This document shows positions 1-8,162 of a stretch of 64,000 bases of DNA, piece after piece. This DNA comes from Arthrobacter sp. NicSoilB4 (GTDB lineage: Bacteria > Actinomycetota > Actinomycetes > Actinomycetales > Micrococcaceae). How positions within the stretch are numbered: the stretch's first letter is position 1; each line of letters starts with the position of its first letter. Where the stretch lies: the NCBI RefSeq assembly GCF_019977335.1, contig NZ_AP024653.1:3348001-3412000 (forward strand). The letters run 5' to 3'. The notes beneath the pieces are model-generated. The model saw nothing but the letters and a program-made list of their open reading frames with translations, ran no database searches and was not told where the DNA came from. The position numbers and the translations under genes are program-made.

Positions 1-2
1 AG

Positions 3-539
3 CTCTATTTCATCGTCTCCGGCAAGGTCAAGCTGGGACGCACGTCCCCCGACGGCCGGGAGTCACTGCTTGCCATCCTCGGCCCGGGGGAGCTCTTCGG
101 CGAAATGGCACTGTTCGACCCGAGCCCGCGCACCGCCACGGCAACGGCCGTCTCGGAGACCCGCCTGGCCGGGCTCAAGAATGAGAGCCTCAACGCCCTG
201 CTGCGCACCCGTCCGGAGGTTTCGGCACAGCTGCTGCAGGCCCTGGCCCGCCGCCTGCGCCGCACCAACGATTCCCTGTCCGACCTGGTCTTCTCCGACG
301 TCCCGGGCCGCGTGGCCAAGGCGCTGCTGGACCTGGCGGACCGCTTCGGGCGCCCCGCGACCGACGGGGTCCTGGTGGCCCACGAGCTCACGCAGGAAGA
401 ACTGGCCCAGCTGGTCGGAGCTTCCCGCGAAACGGTCAACAAGGCCCTCGCCGAGTTCGTGCAGCGCGGCTGGCTGCGCCTGGAAGCCCGCGCCGTCGTC
501 ATCCTCGACATGCAGCGCCTCCGCCAGCGCTCCCGCTAA
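3..539 (+). CDS. crp: Crp/Fnr family transcriptional regulator (5' truncated)
   Basis: The frame is open from the left edge of the window, so the start lies outside; 178 residues are visible and roughly 45-50 N-terminal residues of the usual ~225 are missing. The visible part has the end of the cyclic-nucleotide-binding beta barrel (GPGELFGEMALFD, the phosphate-binding-cassette region), a long dimerisation helix, and a C-terminal winged helix with LTQEELAQLVGASRETV as recognition helix-turn-helix. Actinobacterial homologues (GlxR, Mycobacterium Rv3676) are cAMP-responsive global regulators of carbon metabolism. Its position beside the RidA-DUF4177-ponA block matches the Rv3676-Rv3683 neighbourhood, which supports the orthology. 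The effector is inferred. Confidence 0.9.
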   Translation, partial: LYFIVSGKVKLGRTSPDGRESLLAILGPGELFGEMALFDPSPRTATATAVSETRLAGLKNESLNALLRTRPEVSAQLLQALARRLRRTNDSLSDLVFSDVPGRVAKALLDLADRFGRPATDGVLVAHELTQEELAQLVGASRETVNKALAEFVQRGWLRLEARAVVILDMQRLRQRSR

Positions 540-567
540 GCCTGTTTGCCAGCACACCTGCAGTGCA

Positions 568-607
568 CCGAAGGCCGGCTCCGTGAAGACACGGAGCCGG
601 CCTTCGG
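568..607. terminator. Perfect 18-bp hairpin between convergent genes
   Basis: Arms 568-585 and 590-607 are perfectly complementary around a 4-base loop. The hairpin lies between the 3' ends of the convergent crp and VOC genes. There is no long T-run on either side, so it may work as a bidirectional terminator or an mRNA end-stabiliser, not a classical intrinsic terminator. Confidence 0.7.
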
Positions 608-613
608 CGTCTC

Positions 614-1015
614 TCAGGACTCTGGTTCGTAGCCGATGAGCCAGTGAAGTCCATGACGGTCGATGACCTGGCCGTCCGAAGCGCCCCAGGGCTTCGGGGC
701 AAGCGGGTCGACCACCCTGCCGCCGGCGGCGAGTTTGTCGAACCACTCGTGGAGAACTGCCGGTTCGGCGGTCCCCAGCAGTGAGAGCCTGAGGCCTTCG
801 AACCGGACACTCTTTTCGCCGGCGGCCGCATCAGACCCCGCCAAGGCGACTGTGCCGTTCAGCTGGCCGTGGGCGATGGCATCCGGCGGGCCGTCGGTGC
901 GGCTGAACTCCGCGTAGGTGTACAAGGCAAGTTCACCGCCGAAAACATCCGCGTAGAAGCCGAGTGCTTCACGCGCTGTGCCGGGGAAACTGACATAGAT
1001 CTGCAGGGCCGTCAT
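614..1015 (-). CDS. VOC family protein (PhnB/glyoxalase-like)
   Basis: This 133-residue protein of the vicinal-oxygen-chelate superfamily has the PhnB-type opening (IYVSFPGTAREALGFYADVFGGEL) and the closing motif in which a Trp follows DRHGLHW. Members are small beta-alpha-beta-beta-beta fold proteins, often of unknown substrate, some binding metals. The ATG at 1015 is chosen because homology begins at once after it; the open frame continues upstream but that extension is low-complexity Arg/Pro sequence. It is convergent with crp. A second, distantly similar VOC protein lies at 45372-45791. The substrate cannot be inferred from sequence. Confidence 0.85.
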   Translation of the reverse strand: MTALQIYVSFPGTAREALGFYADVFGGELALYTYAEFSRTDGPPDAIAHGQLNGTVALAGSDAAAGEKSVRFEGLRLSLLGTAEPAVLHEWFDKLAAGGRVVDPLAPKPWGASDGQVIDRHGLHWLIGYEPES

Positions 1016-1076
1016 GCGCACAGCATACAGACAGCCACGCACGACCGGTCCCGTTGGCGCGCCGGATCTACGTTGC

Positions 1077-1988
1077 TCAGCGTTCGCGCTGGGGTTCCCC
1101 GGCCACGGTCTTGGCCGCCTCGACCTCGAGCATGAGCCGGCCGTCTTCCTCGACAAGCTTCGGCTGGTAAACGTGGGCCTTGCGCTTGTAGCTCAGGTAG
1201 GCGATGCAGCCGTTGGCGGCGGCCATCTTCTCCAGCATGATCTCCGAGCCGGGCACCAGGAGCTGGCCGAGGACAAGCCCGGTGGTGTTCTCCTGGGCCA
1301 CCTCATCGCCCAGGGCAGTGGTGTTCCGGTCGTCGATGACCTTCCGGGCACACACCCAGCGTCCCCACACCCCTTTGCTGGCCAGCAGCGACGGCTGCTG
1401 GTTCATCGGCACCGTGGCCGCGAAGTAGCGGGTGTTGAAGCGGCGGTGCGCGAAGTCCGGGCTGAGCCAGTTGACCAGGGGCTTGAGCAGGTCCGTCCGC
1501 ACGGAGAGCCCGCGCTTGGCGAGCACGTCCGTGAACGACTTCTCCTGCTCCGCCACAGCCACCCTGGCCCGCATCCACTCCGCCGAGGACGTCGCCTCGA
1601 CGGTGGTGGACAGGTCCGGTCCGGCCAGGAAGATGCCGGTTTCCTCGAACAGCTCACGGATGGCGCCCACCACGTGGCGGCGCGCCAAGCCGACGTCGTC
1701 CGTTCCCATCTGCTCGGCCCAATGCTGCGGCGAAGGGCCCAGCCAGCCGACGGCGTCGTCGTCGGACGCCTCCAGCGACCCGCCCGGGAAGGCGAGCACA
1801 CCTAGCGGTGAGGACCCGGGCCGGTAGCCCAGCCAGGTCTCCAGGCCGGTGGGAGAATCGCGGAGGAGCACTACCGAGGATGCGAACCGGGCCGCGCGGG
1901 GGGTCCGTTCTCCGTGTTCGAGCCAGCTGCGGGCCGCCCCCTCAAGATCCGGAGGGAGGACAAACAGTCGTCGGGCTAACTGAGGCAA
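1077..1988 (-). CDS. NUDIX hydrolase
   Basis: This 303-residue NUDIX protein has FPGGSLE at residues 67-73 and RELFEETGIF at 111-120. The Nudix box is split by an insertion of about 30 residues between GG and RExxEE, as in NUDT19/CoA-diphosphatase-like members. It probably hydrolyses a nucleoside-diphosphate-linked substrate, perhaps acyl-CoA, with Mg2+ held by the RExxEE glutamates. The start is a TTG at 1988, only 16 bases after the RidA stop codon. It is third in a tight minus-strand unit DUF4177-RidA-NUDIX, which suggests co-transcription. The TTG start is moderately certain, the family assignment high. Confidence 0.85.
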   Translation of the reverse strand: MPQLARRLFVLPPDLEGAARSWLEHGERTPRAARFASSVVLLRDSPTGLETWLGYRPGSSPLGVLAFPGGSLEASDDDAVGWLGPSPQHWAEQMGTDDVGLARRHVVGAIRELFEETGIFLAGPDLSTTVEATSSAEWMRARVAVAEQEKSFTDVLAKRGLSVRTDLLKPLVNWLSPDFAHRRFNTRYFAATVPMNQQPSLLASKGVWGRWVCARKVIDDRNTTALGDEVAQENTTGLVLGQLLVPGSEIMLEKMAAANGCIAYLSYKRKAHVYQPKLVEEDGRLMLEVEAAKTVAGEPQRER

Positions 1989-2004
1989 GGAACTGACCTG
2001 CCCT

Positions 2005-2574
2005 CTAGGCGAATTCGGCGATCAGTTCGACTTCAACCGGTGAGTCGAGCGGAAGAACAGCAACGCCGACGGCGGACCGCGCGTGCTGGCCGGCGTCGCC
2101 GAGAACCTGGCCGAGCAGTTCGGATGCGCCGTTGATCACACCGGGCTGGCCGGTGAAGGACGGGTCGGAGGAGACGAACCCCACAACCTTGACGATCCGG
2201 GTGATGCGGTCAAGGTCCCCGATGACGCTCTTCACGGCAGCCAGTGCGTTGACGGCGCACACGGCGGCGTACCGCTTGGCCTCTTCGGGTGAGACGGTGA
2301 CCTCGTCCGAGGCGCCTTCGGTTCCGGAGGACACCTTGCCGGTCGCCTCGAGCCTGCCGTCGATGAACGGCAGCTGGCCGGAGGTGTAGACATGGTTGCC
2401 GGAGATCACAGCGGGGACGTAGGCGGCAACCGGAGCGGCGACCTCGGGCAGGGTCAGGCCGAGCTCGGCCAGGCGCTGCTCGACGGCGGACGACGCGCCC
2501 GTGCCGGCGGAGCTGTGGGCCGGAGTTTCGGGAGCCGCCGAGGCGCCCGGGGCGGCAGATGCGGGGGTGCTCAT
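2005..2574 (-). CDS. RidA family protein (YjgF/YER057c/UK114)
   Basis: A 189-residue RidA-like protein. Residues 1-30 are an Ala/Ser/Pro-rich extension, followed by the chorismate-mutase-like fold with YTSGQLPFIDGR and the C-terminal SAVGVAVLPLDSPVEVELIAEF. The usual Arg that binds the enamine carboxylate is conserved as the R of ARSAVGV. RidA proteins deaminate reactive 2-aminoacrylate-type enamines; subgroups with long N-termini often lack proven activity. The ATG start lies 2 bases after the DUF4177 stop, so the two are likely translationally coupled. The same order occurs in mycobacteria (Rv3678c-Rv3678A), which is recalled knowledge. Confidence 0.88.
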   Translation of the reverse strand: MSTPASAAPGASAAPETPAHSSAGTGASSAVEQRLAELGLTLPEVAAPVAAYVPAVISGNHVYTSGQLPFIDGRLEATGKVSSGTEGASDEVTVSPEEAKRYAAVCAVNALAAVKSVIGDLDRITRIVKVVGFVSSDPSFTGQPGVINGASELLGQVLGDAGQHARSAVGVAVLPLDSPVEVELIAEFA

Positions 2575-2576
2575 GG

Positions 2577-2732
2577 CTACTGCTTCTCCCGCTTCAGGTA
2601 GGCGACCAGGCCGTTTCCGTCGGGGCCGGGGACAACCTGGACAAGCTCCCAGCCGTCGTCACCCCACTGGTCCAAAATCTGCTTTGTGGCGTGGATAATG
2701 AGCGGAATCGTGGCGTACTCCCATTTGGTCAT
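2577..2732 (-). CDS. DUF4177 domain protein (51 aa)
   Basis: A complete 51-residue protein beginning MTKWEYATIPL and ending LVAYLKREKQ. The signature DDGWELVQVV in the middle is the DUF4177 hallmark. The family is short, found in many bacteria and of unknown function, predicted as a small beta-alpha-beta domain. The ATG at 2732 follows a short AT-rich leader that diverges from ponA. The stop codon is 2 bases before the RidA start, so it is the first gene of the minus-strand unit. It is easily missed because of its size; the equivalent mycobacterial gene is Rv3678A. Function unknown. Confidence 0.85.
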   Translation of the reverse strand: MTKWEYATIPLIIHATKQILDQWGDDGWELVQVVPGPDGNGLVAYLKREKQ

Positions 2733-2769
2733 GAGCTAAAGCCTAGTCCTTGCCGGTAAAGTGGAAAAC

Positions 2770-5043
2770 ATGGCGACTGGTAAGAACCCTTTATTTGACA
2801 CGGCCACCACCCTCGGAAAGATCCTTCTTTTCCTGGGCGTGAGCGCCATTTGTGGCGTCCTGGTGGCGGGACTGCTGGTCCCTGCGGCCGCCGTCACCGG
2901 CAGCTCGGCCAGCGGATCGATCAAATTTTTCGAGACCCTTCCGGCCGAGCTGAAAGTGGACCCGCCGAGCCAGTCGACGACGATCCTGGCCTCCGACGGC
3001 AGCGTGATCGCCAGCCTCTACGCGGAGAACCGCACCAAAGTCTCCCTCGACCAGATGTCGCCGTACATCAAGGATGCGGTCATCGCCATCGAGGACAGCC
3101 GCTTCTACGAGCACGGCGGCGTGGACACCACCGGCATCATGCGTGCGCTGGTCAGCACCGCCCGCGGCAACAAGCAGGGCGCGTCCACCATCACGCAGCA
3201 GTACGTCAACAACGTCATCAACTCTTCCCTCGAGGCCGAGGGAAAGAGCGACCAGGTCCTCCTCAACGGTGTGAACAAGGGCGTCGGCGACAAACTGCGG
3301 GAAATGAAGCTCGCCATCGCCCTGGAGAAGAAGTTCACCAAGGAAGAGATCCTCGAGGGTTACCTCAACATCGTCTTCTTCAACCGCGACGCCTACGGCA
3401 TCGAGGCCGCGTCCAAGTTCTTCTTCAGCACCACCGCCAAGGATCTGACCCTGCCGCAGGCCGCTCTCCTGGCCGGCCTCGTCAACAGCCCGTCCTTCTA
3501 TGACCCGATCACCAACCCCGAGAACGCCAAGGTCCGGCGCGACCTGGTGCTCCAGTCCATGCTGACCCAGGGCAAGATCAAGCAGGCCGACTACGATGCC
3601 GCCGTTGCCACTCCGGTGGAAACGAAGGTCACCCCGGCGCGCCAGGGCTGTGCCTACTCGGCGACGGCCCCGTACTTCTGCGACTACGTGCTGCACCTGC
3701 TGCTGAACAACCCGGCCTACGGCGCGGACGCCGACGCCCGGGTCCGCAAGGTGTTCCGCGGCGGCCTCACCATCAAGACCACGCTGGACCCGAATGCCCA
3801 GGCCGCGGCACAGACCCAGGTTGAGGCCTCCGCCGGGGAGAACCCGGACAAGTGGGGCGCCTCGCTGGTCTCCGTGCAGCCGGGCTCGGGCAAGATCGTC
3901 TCCATGGCCCAGAACACCCAGTTCCTGGAGGCCGAGGGGAAGTTCAACAACGTCATCAACTTCAACGTGGACATGAAGGACGCCAAGGGCAATGACCTCG
4001 GCGGCCTGGGCGGTTTCCAGCCCGGGTCCACCATGAAGCCGTTTACCTTCGCGCAGTGGCTGAACGAGGGCAAGTCCATGAACACGGTCCTCAACGGTTC
4101 CGTGCGCAAGTACCCGCTGAACTTCCGGTGGAAGAACACCTGCCCCACCCCCGTGCAAGGCGCCTACAACACGGCGGAAGAAGGCCTGGGCGCGGCTCCT
4201 GACCTGCAGAACGCCGAAGAGGACTGGTACCGCCCCCTGTCCGTCCTCGAGGGCCTCTACAACTCGATCAACACCATCACCTTTGCCTCCGCGGCGCAGG
4301 TGGACCTCTGTGGCATCCAGAAGATCGTCGACGCCGTGGGAATCCACGCGGGCCAGACGAACGAGCCCGTTCCCATGACCCGGCTGTCGAACCTGATCGG
4401 CGCCACCCAGACCTCGCCGCTGACCATGGCCAGCGCGTTTGCGACCTTCGCGAACGACGGCAAGTACTGCGAGCCGATCGCCATCGAGTCGGTCACGGAC
4501 GCCACCGGCGCCCAGCTGCCGGCGCAGGCCACGAGCTGCCGCGATGCGATCAAACCGGAAGTTGCCCGCGGCGTGACCTATGCGCTGCAGGAAGTCCTTA
4601 ACCGCGGTTCCGGCTCCCTGATCCAGCCGCGGATCTCCACCCGGACCAGCTTCCCGATCGCTGCCAAGACCGGTACCAACGACCGCAACAACTCCACCTG
4701 GGTGGTCGGCTTCACCAGCGGCCTGGCGACGGCGTCATGGTTCGGCGATGCGCTCGGCGGCCAGGACCGGTTCGGCCGCAACCTAACCCTGAACGGCAAG
4801 TTCTACAAGGCGATCGACGGTTACATGATCGCGGGTCCGCAGTTCTCGAAATACATGGCCCAGGTGGCACCGGCGTTCGGCACCAACCCGTTCCCGGCCC
4901 CGCCGTCGAACCTGGTGACCAGCCCGGCTCCCGCGCCCAAGCCGTCGTCGGATGCGACGCCGGCACCGTCCAGCCCGGCCCCGAGTGAGCCGGCGCCGGC
5001 GCCGTCGGACCAGCCAGGTAACGGCGATAAGCCCAAACCGTGA
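2770..5043 (+). CDS. ponA: Class A penicillin-binding protein (transglycosylase/transpeptidase)
   Basis: A 757-residue bifunctional peptidoglycan synthase that polymerises lipid II and cross-links peptide stems outside the membrane. There is a short cytoplasmic N-terminus, one membrane segment at about residues 17-42, then GT51 with EDSRFYEHGG (109-118, catalytic Glu) and GASTITQQ (137-144). The transpeptidase domain follows with STMK (420-423, nucleophile Ser), SIN (498-500) and KTGT (632-635). The C-terminal ~50 residues are Pro/Ala/Ser-rich; no PASTA domain is visible, unlike mycobacterial PonA2. I prefer ATG 2770 over an in-frame GTG at 2761. It overlaps the next gene by 4 bases, so they are coupled. 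Confidence 0.95.
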   Translation: MATGKNPLFDTATTLGKILLFLGVSAICGVLVAGLLVPAAAVTGSSASGSIKFFETLPAELKVDPPSQSTTILASDGSVIASLYAENRTKVSLDQMSPYIKDAVIAIEDSRFYEHGGVDTTGIMRALVSTARGNKQGASTITQQYVNNVINSSLEAEGKSDQVLLNGVNKGVGDKLREMKLAIALEKKFTKEEILEGYLNIVFFNRDAYGIEAASKFFFSTTAKDLTLPQAALLAGLVNSPSFYDPITNPENAKVRRDLVLQSMLTQGKIKQADYDAAVATPVETKVTPARQGCAYSATAPYFCDYVLHLLLNNPAYGADADARVRKVFRGGLTIKTTLDPNAQAAAQTQVEASAGENPDKWGASLVSVQPGSGKIVSMAQNTQFLEAEGKFNNVINFNVDMKDAKGNDLGGLGGFQPGSTMKPFTFAQWLNEGKSMNTVLNGSVRKYPLNFRWKNTCPTPVQGAYNTAEEGLGAAPDLQNAEEDWYRPLSVLEGLYNSINTITFASAAQVDLCGIQKIVDAVGIHAGQTNEPVPMTRLSNLIGATQTSPLTMASAFATFANDGKYCEPIAIESVTDATGAQLPAQATSCRDAIKPEVARGVTYALQEVLNRGSGSLIQPRISTRTSFPIAAKTGTNDRNNSTWVVGFTSGLATASWFGDALGGQDRFGRNLTLNGKFYKAIDGYMIAGPQFSKYMAQVAPAFGTNPFPAPPSNLVTSPAPAPKPSSDATPAPSSPAPSEPAPAPSDQPGNGDKPKP

Positions 5044-5987
5044 ACCGGCTTGACCCGCTGGCAAGCCGCGTCCGACGCGTCGGGCGCGGCTTTGCCGTAA
5101 CCGCTGCCGCCGGCGCCGTCTCAGGCGCCGCCATGACCGCGTACGGGCTGTGGGAGAAAAACCAGTTTGTCCTGCGCGAAGAGACCCTCCCGATCCTCCC
5201 TGTCGGCTTTGGCCCGATCCGGGTGCTTCACCTGAGCGACATCCACTTCGTGCCCGGCCAGCAGCGGAAGGCCGAATGGCTGTCCTCGCTGGCGGGACTG
5301 CGGCCGGACCTGGTGGTGAACACCGGCGACAACCTCAGCCACGCCCAGGCCGTGGAGCCCCTGCTGGAGTCGCTCCGCCCGCTGATGGAGTTCCCCGGGG
5401 TCTTCGTTCCCGGCTCGAACGACTACTTCGCCCCGCGGCTGAAGAACCCGGCGTCGTACTTCCTGGGCCCGTCCTCGAAACCCAAGACCCCGGCCAAGCT
5501 GGACTGGCCGCGGCTCCGTTCCGGTTTTGGCATGGGCGGCTGGGTGGACTTGACCAACCGCTGCCAGTCGCTGGTGGTCAAGGGCCTGCGCATTGACTTT
5601 TCGGGCGTGGACGATCCGCATCTCGGCCTCGAGCGGTACGCCGGCTGGCCCCGCGGCACCAAGGGCCAAAACACCAGACCGCACCTCCGCGTCGCTGTGA
5701 TCCATGCGCCCTACCAGCGCGTCCTGGACCATTTCACCGAGGACGGCACCGACCTGCTCCTGGCCGGGCACACCCACGGGGGCCAGATCTGCCTCCCGGG
5801 ATACGGCGCGCTGGTCGCCAACTGCGACCTCCCGACGTGGCGTGCCAAGGGCCTGCACGACTGGGAAAGCAAGGGACGCACGACGCCGGTGAACGTCTCC
5901 GGCGGCATCGGCACCTCGCGTTTCGCCCCGGTACGGATCGCGTGCAGGCCCGAGGCCGTGCTGCTCACGCTCACCGAGCGTCCCTGA
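5040..5987 (+). CDS. Calcineurin-like metallophosphoesterase
   Basis: A 315-residue metallophosphoesterase with all dinuclear-metal motifs: DIH (67-69), GDN (96-98), GSND (125-128, in place of the usual GNHD/GNHE) and GHTHGG (243-248). An N-terminal Ala-rich hydrophobic stretch at about residues 17-37 suggests a membrane anchor, as in YkuE-type enzymes. The GTG start overlaps the ponA stop (GTGA), so translation is coupled. The ponA-phosphoesterase pair is conserved in actinobacteria (Rv3682-Rv3683), which suggests a role at the cell envelope. The substrate is unknown; lipid or phosphodiester hydrolysis would fit the location. Confidence 0.9.
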   Translation: MNRLDPLASRVRRVGRGFAVTAAAGAVSGAAMTAYGLWEKNQFVLREETLPILPVGFGPIRVLHLSDIHFVPGQQRKAEWLSSLAGLRPDLVVNTGDNLSHAQAVEPLLESLRPLMEFPGVFVPGSNDYFAPRLKNPASYFLGPSSKPKTPAKLDWPRLRSGFGMGGWVDLTNRCQSLVVKGLRIDFSGVDDPHLGLERYAGWPRGTKGQNTRPHLRVAVIHAPYQRVLDHFTEDGTDLLLAGHTHGGQICLPGYGALVANCDLPTWRAKGLHDWESKGRTTPVNVSGGIGTSRFAPVRIACRPEAVLLTLTERP

Positions 5988-6160
5988 CCCCGCCTCCCCC
6001 GCCTCCACGGGACATGCCCTCCCCTGGGCGCCGCCGCTGGACATAGTGCGCTTATGGCCCTTCCCCGCGGCCACCATCGGACATGTCCCCTCGAAGCACC
6101 CACAGCCACCACTGGATATGTCCCCTCTAAGCACCCGCGGCCACCACTGGACATGTCCCG
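5988..6160. repeat. GGACATGTCC-type repeat array, 35-bp tandem units
   Basis: After the phosphoesterase stop, the core (G)GGACATGTCC or a variant recurs at about 6010, 6039, 6079, 6114 and 6149. The last three copies are in exact 35-bp register (core A at 6081, 6116 and 6151) with the shared flank GCCACCACTGGAYATGTCCCC. No coding sense is evident. The same core and the GCCACCACTGG flank recur at 14.43-14.66 kb, so this is a dispersed family. The rest of the gap to 6329 holds the exporter promoter region. Confidence 0.8.
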
Positions 6161-6329
6161 CGGTATGCGCGGCGCACCGGGATGCCATTGCGGAATGTAA
6201 TTACTGGGCGAGATCCTGATGCTGTCGACTTTTATGTGAACCGGGTCACCCGATGGCCTAGGGTAGTTGCTACAGGAAACTACATCCATTTGCGTTAGAT
6301 ATTTCGCAGTTGCGTTTTAAGAAGCAGGC
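6161..6329 (+). promoter_or_regulatory. Leader of the ABC exporter operon with GTAGTT/AACTAC inverted repeat
   Basis: This AT-richer stretch precedes the exporter. An inverted repeat GTAGTT (6263-6268) and AACTAC (6278-6283) with a 9-base spacer has the size of a MarR- or TetR-type operator. No convincing -35/-10 pair is assigned. The ribosome site is probably the purine-rich AAGAAGCAGG just before ATG 6330. The regulator is unknown and no regulator gene is adjacent. Confidence 0.35.
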
Positions 6330-8162
6330 ATGGCCAAGCAGACCTCATTTTTCTCCTCCATCAGCCGTCTCTATCCGCACGTCAAGCCGATCATTCCGCG
6401 GCTGGTCATGGGCCTGCTCTGCGCACTGCTCGCCAGCGTGGTGGCCCTGGCCATCCCCCAGGTGCTCCGGGTGCTGGTCAACCAGTCCCTCCAGCCCGGC
6501 GGCAGCACGGACGCGGTCTGGATCGCCTCCCTCGTCATCCTGGTCCTGGGCATTGCCGAGGCGGTGCTCGTGGCCCTGCGCCGGCAGTTCGTGATCAACC
6601 CCGCGACCACGGTCGAGACCCGGATGCGGGTGTCCCTGTACGGCCATCTGCAGGACCTGACGGTCTCCTTCCACGACCGCTGGGGCTCCGGGCAGCTGCT
6701 CTCCCGCGCCATGACGGACCTGAATTTCCTGCGCCGCTGGATGGCCTTCGGCGCCATCATGCTGGTGGTTACCACCCTGACCGTCGTGATCGGCGTCGCC
6801 GTCATGTTCTCGATGAGCTGGCAGCTGGCACTGATCTTCCTCGCCGCCGCGGTGCCGATCATGATCTACGGCTTCCGCTTCCGCACCCGCTTCAGCAAGG
6901 TGGCCCGCCGCAGCCAGGACCAGGCCGGCGACCTCGCCACCACGGTCGAGGAATCGGTCCACGGGATCCGTGTGCTCAAGGCGTTCGGCCGCAGCCGCGA
7001 GGCACTGGAAAACTTCAACGAACAGGCCGAGGAACTCCGGCAGACCGAGATTGCGAAGGCCAAGCACCTCGCCACGTTCAGCCTGGTGGTCACCCTCCTG
7101 CCCGAGCTGGCCCTCGGCGCCGGCCTCGTCGTCGGCATCCTGCTGGCCTCCACCGGCGAGCTGAGCATCGGCGCGCTCGTGGCGTTCTTCGCCACCGCTG
7201 CCGTCATCGCCACGCCGGTGGAATTCTGCGGCATGCTGCTGGCCATGGCCCTCACCGCGAAAACCGCGGTGGACCGGCACTTCGAGGTGATGGACTCGGT
7301 GAACACCATCACCAGCCCCGACCAGCCGCGCCGCCCCGCCGAGCTGAAGGGCGCCCTCAGCTTCAACAACGCCACCTTCGCCTACGAGGATGCCCCGGAC
7401 AAGCCGATCCTCAACGACATCAGCCTTGACATCAAACCCGGCGAAACCATGGCCCTGGTGGGAATCACGGGCAGCGGGAAGAGCGCCCTGCTCCAGCTGG
7501 TCCCCCGGCTGTACGAGGTCACGGACGGTTCCATCACCATCGACGGGGTGGACCTGCGCGAGTTCAGCGTCGAGGAGCTCCGCACGGTGGTCGCCGTCGC
7601 GTTTGAGGACACCACCTTGTTCTCCAGCTCCGTCCGCGACAACGTGATGCTCGGCGCCCCGGCCGGCCTCCCCGCCGAGCGCCGGGAAGAGGCCCTGGAG
7701 GAGGCGCTCGACGTCGCCCAGGCCCACTTCGCGTACTCGCTCCCGGCCGGCCTGGACACCCTGATCGGCGAGGAAGGGCTCAGCCTGTCGGGCGGCCAGC
7801 GGCAGCGCATCGCCCTGGCCCGCGCCATCGCCGCCCGGCCCAGGGTCCTGGTCTTGGACGATCCGCTGTCCGCCCTTGATGTCCACACCGAGGAGCTCGT
7901 CGAGGCCAGGCTGCGGGAGGTGCTCACCGAAACGACGACGCTGATCGTGGCGCACAGGCCGTCCACCGTCGCGCTGGCGGACCGGGTGGCCCTGCTGGAG
8001 GACGGACGCATCACCGCCGTCGGCACCCACACCGAGCTGCTCGCGGAGAACCGCCACTACCGCTACGTGATCGCCAGCCTCGACCCGGAGCCGCGGGACC
8101 TGGACTCCGAGCTGCTGGATTCCGAACTGTCAGATCTCGACGCCGAGGAGGTTTCCCGATGA
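6330..8162 (+). CDS. ABC exporter half-transporter, degenerate-site subunit
   Basis: A 610-residue type IV ABC exporter: six predicted transmembrane helices in about residues 20-310, then a nucleotide-binding domain. Walker A is GITGSGKS (378-385) and the signature is canonical LSGGQRQ (~487). Walker B is [12 protein letters not shown] (~507-518), where Asp replaces the catalytic Glu. The H-loop His is present (IVAHRPST). The next gene has the opposite defect, so the two should form a heterodimer with one consensus and one degenerate ATP site, like BmrCD or TM287/288. The stop overlaps the partner start by 4 bases. Substrate unknown; multidrug or lipid export is plausible. Confidence 0.92.
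   Translation: MAKQTSFFSSISRLYPHVKPIIPRLVMGLLCALLASVVALAIPQVLRVLVNQSLQPGGSTDAVWIASLVILVLGIAEAVLVALRRQFVINPATTVETRMRVSLYGHLQDLTVSFHDRWGSGQLLSRAMTDLNFLRRWMAFGAIMLVVTTLTVVIGVAVMFSMSWQLALIFLAAAVPIMIYGFRFRTRFSKVARRSQDQAGDLATTVEESVHGIRVLKAFGRSREALENFNEQAEELRQTEIAKAKHLATFSLVVTLLPELALGAGLVVGILLASTGELSIGALVAFFATAAVIATPVEFCGMLLAMALTAKTAVDRHFEVMDSVNTITSPDQPRRPAELKGALSFNNATFAYEDAPDKPILNDISLDIKPGETMALVGITGSGKSALLQLVPRLYEVTDGSITIDGVDLREFSVEELRTVVAVAFEDTTLFSSSVRDNVMLGAPAGLPAERREEALEEALDVAQAHFAYSLPAGLDTLIGEEGLSLSGGQRQRIALARAIAARPRVLVLDDPLSALDVHTEELVEARLREVLTETTTLIVAHRPSTVALADRVALLEDGRITAVGTHTELLAENRHYRYVIASLDPEPRDLDSELLDSELSDLDAEEVSR

Noticed and set aside
2791..4347. Long open frame on the minus strand opposite ponA
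   Set aside because: It is an antisense frame of a strongly conserved gene in GC-rich DNA; the translation is His/Val/Gly-rich with no recognisable fold. The same applies to the long frames opposite the ABC exporter (6345-8057, 8063-10198).
6067..6160. Tandem repeats considered as a CRISPR array
   Set aside because: Units are 35 bp in direct register with no unique spacers, and no cas gene is near. They match a dispersed palindromic family.
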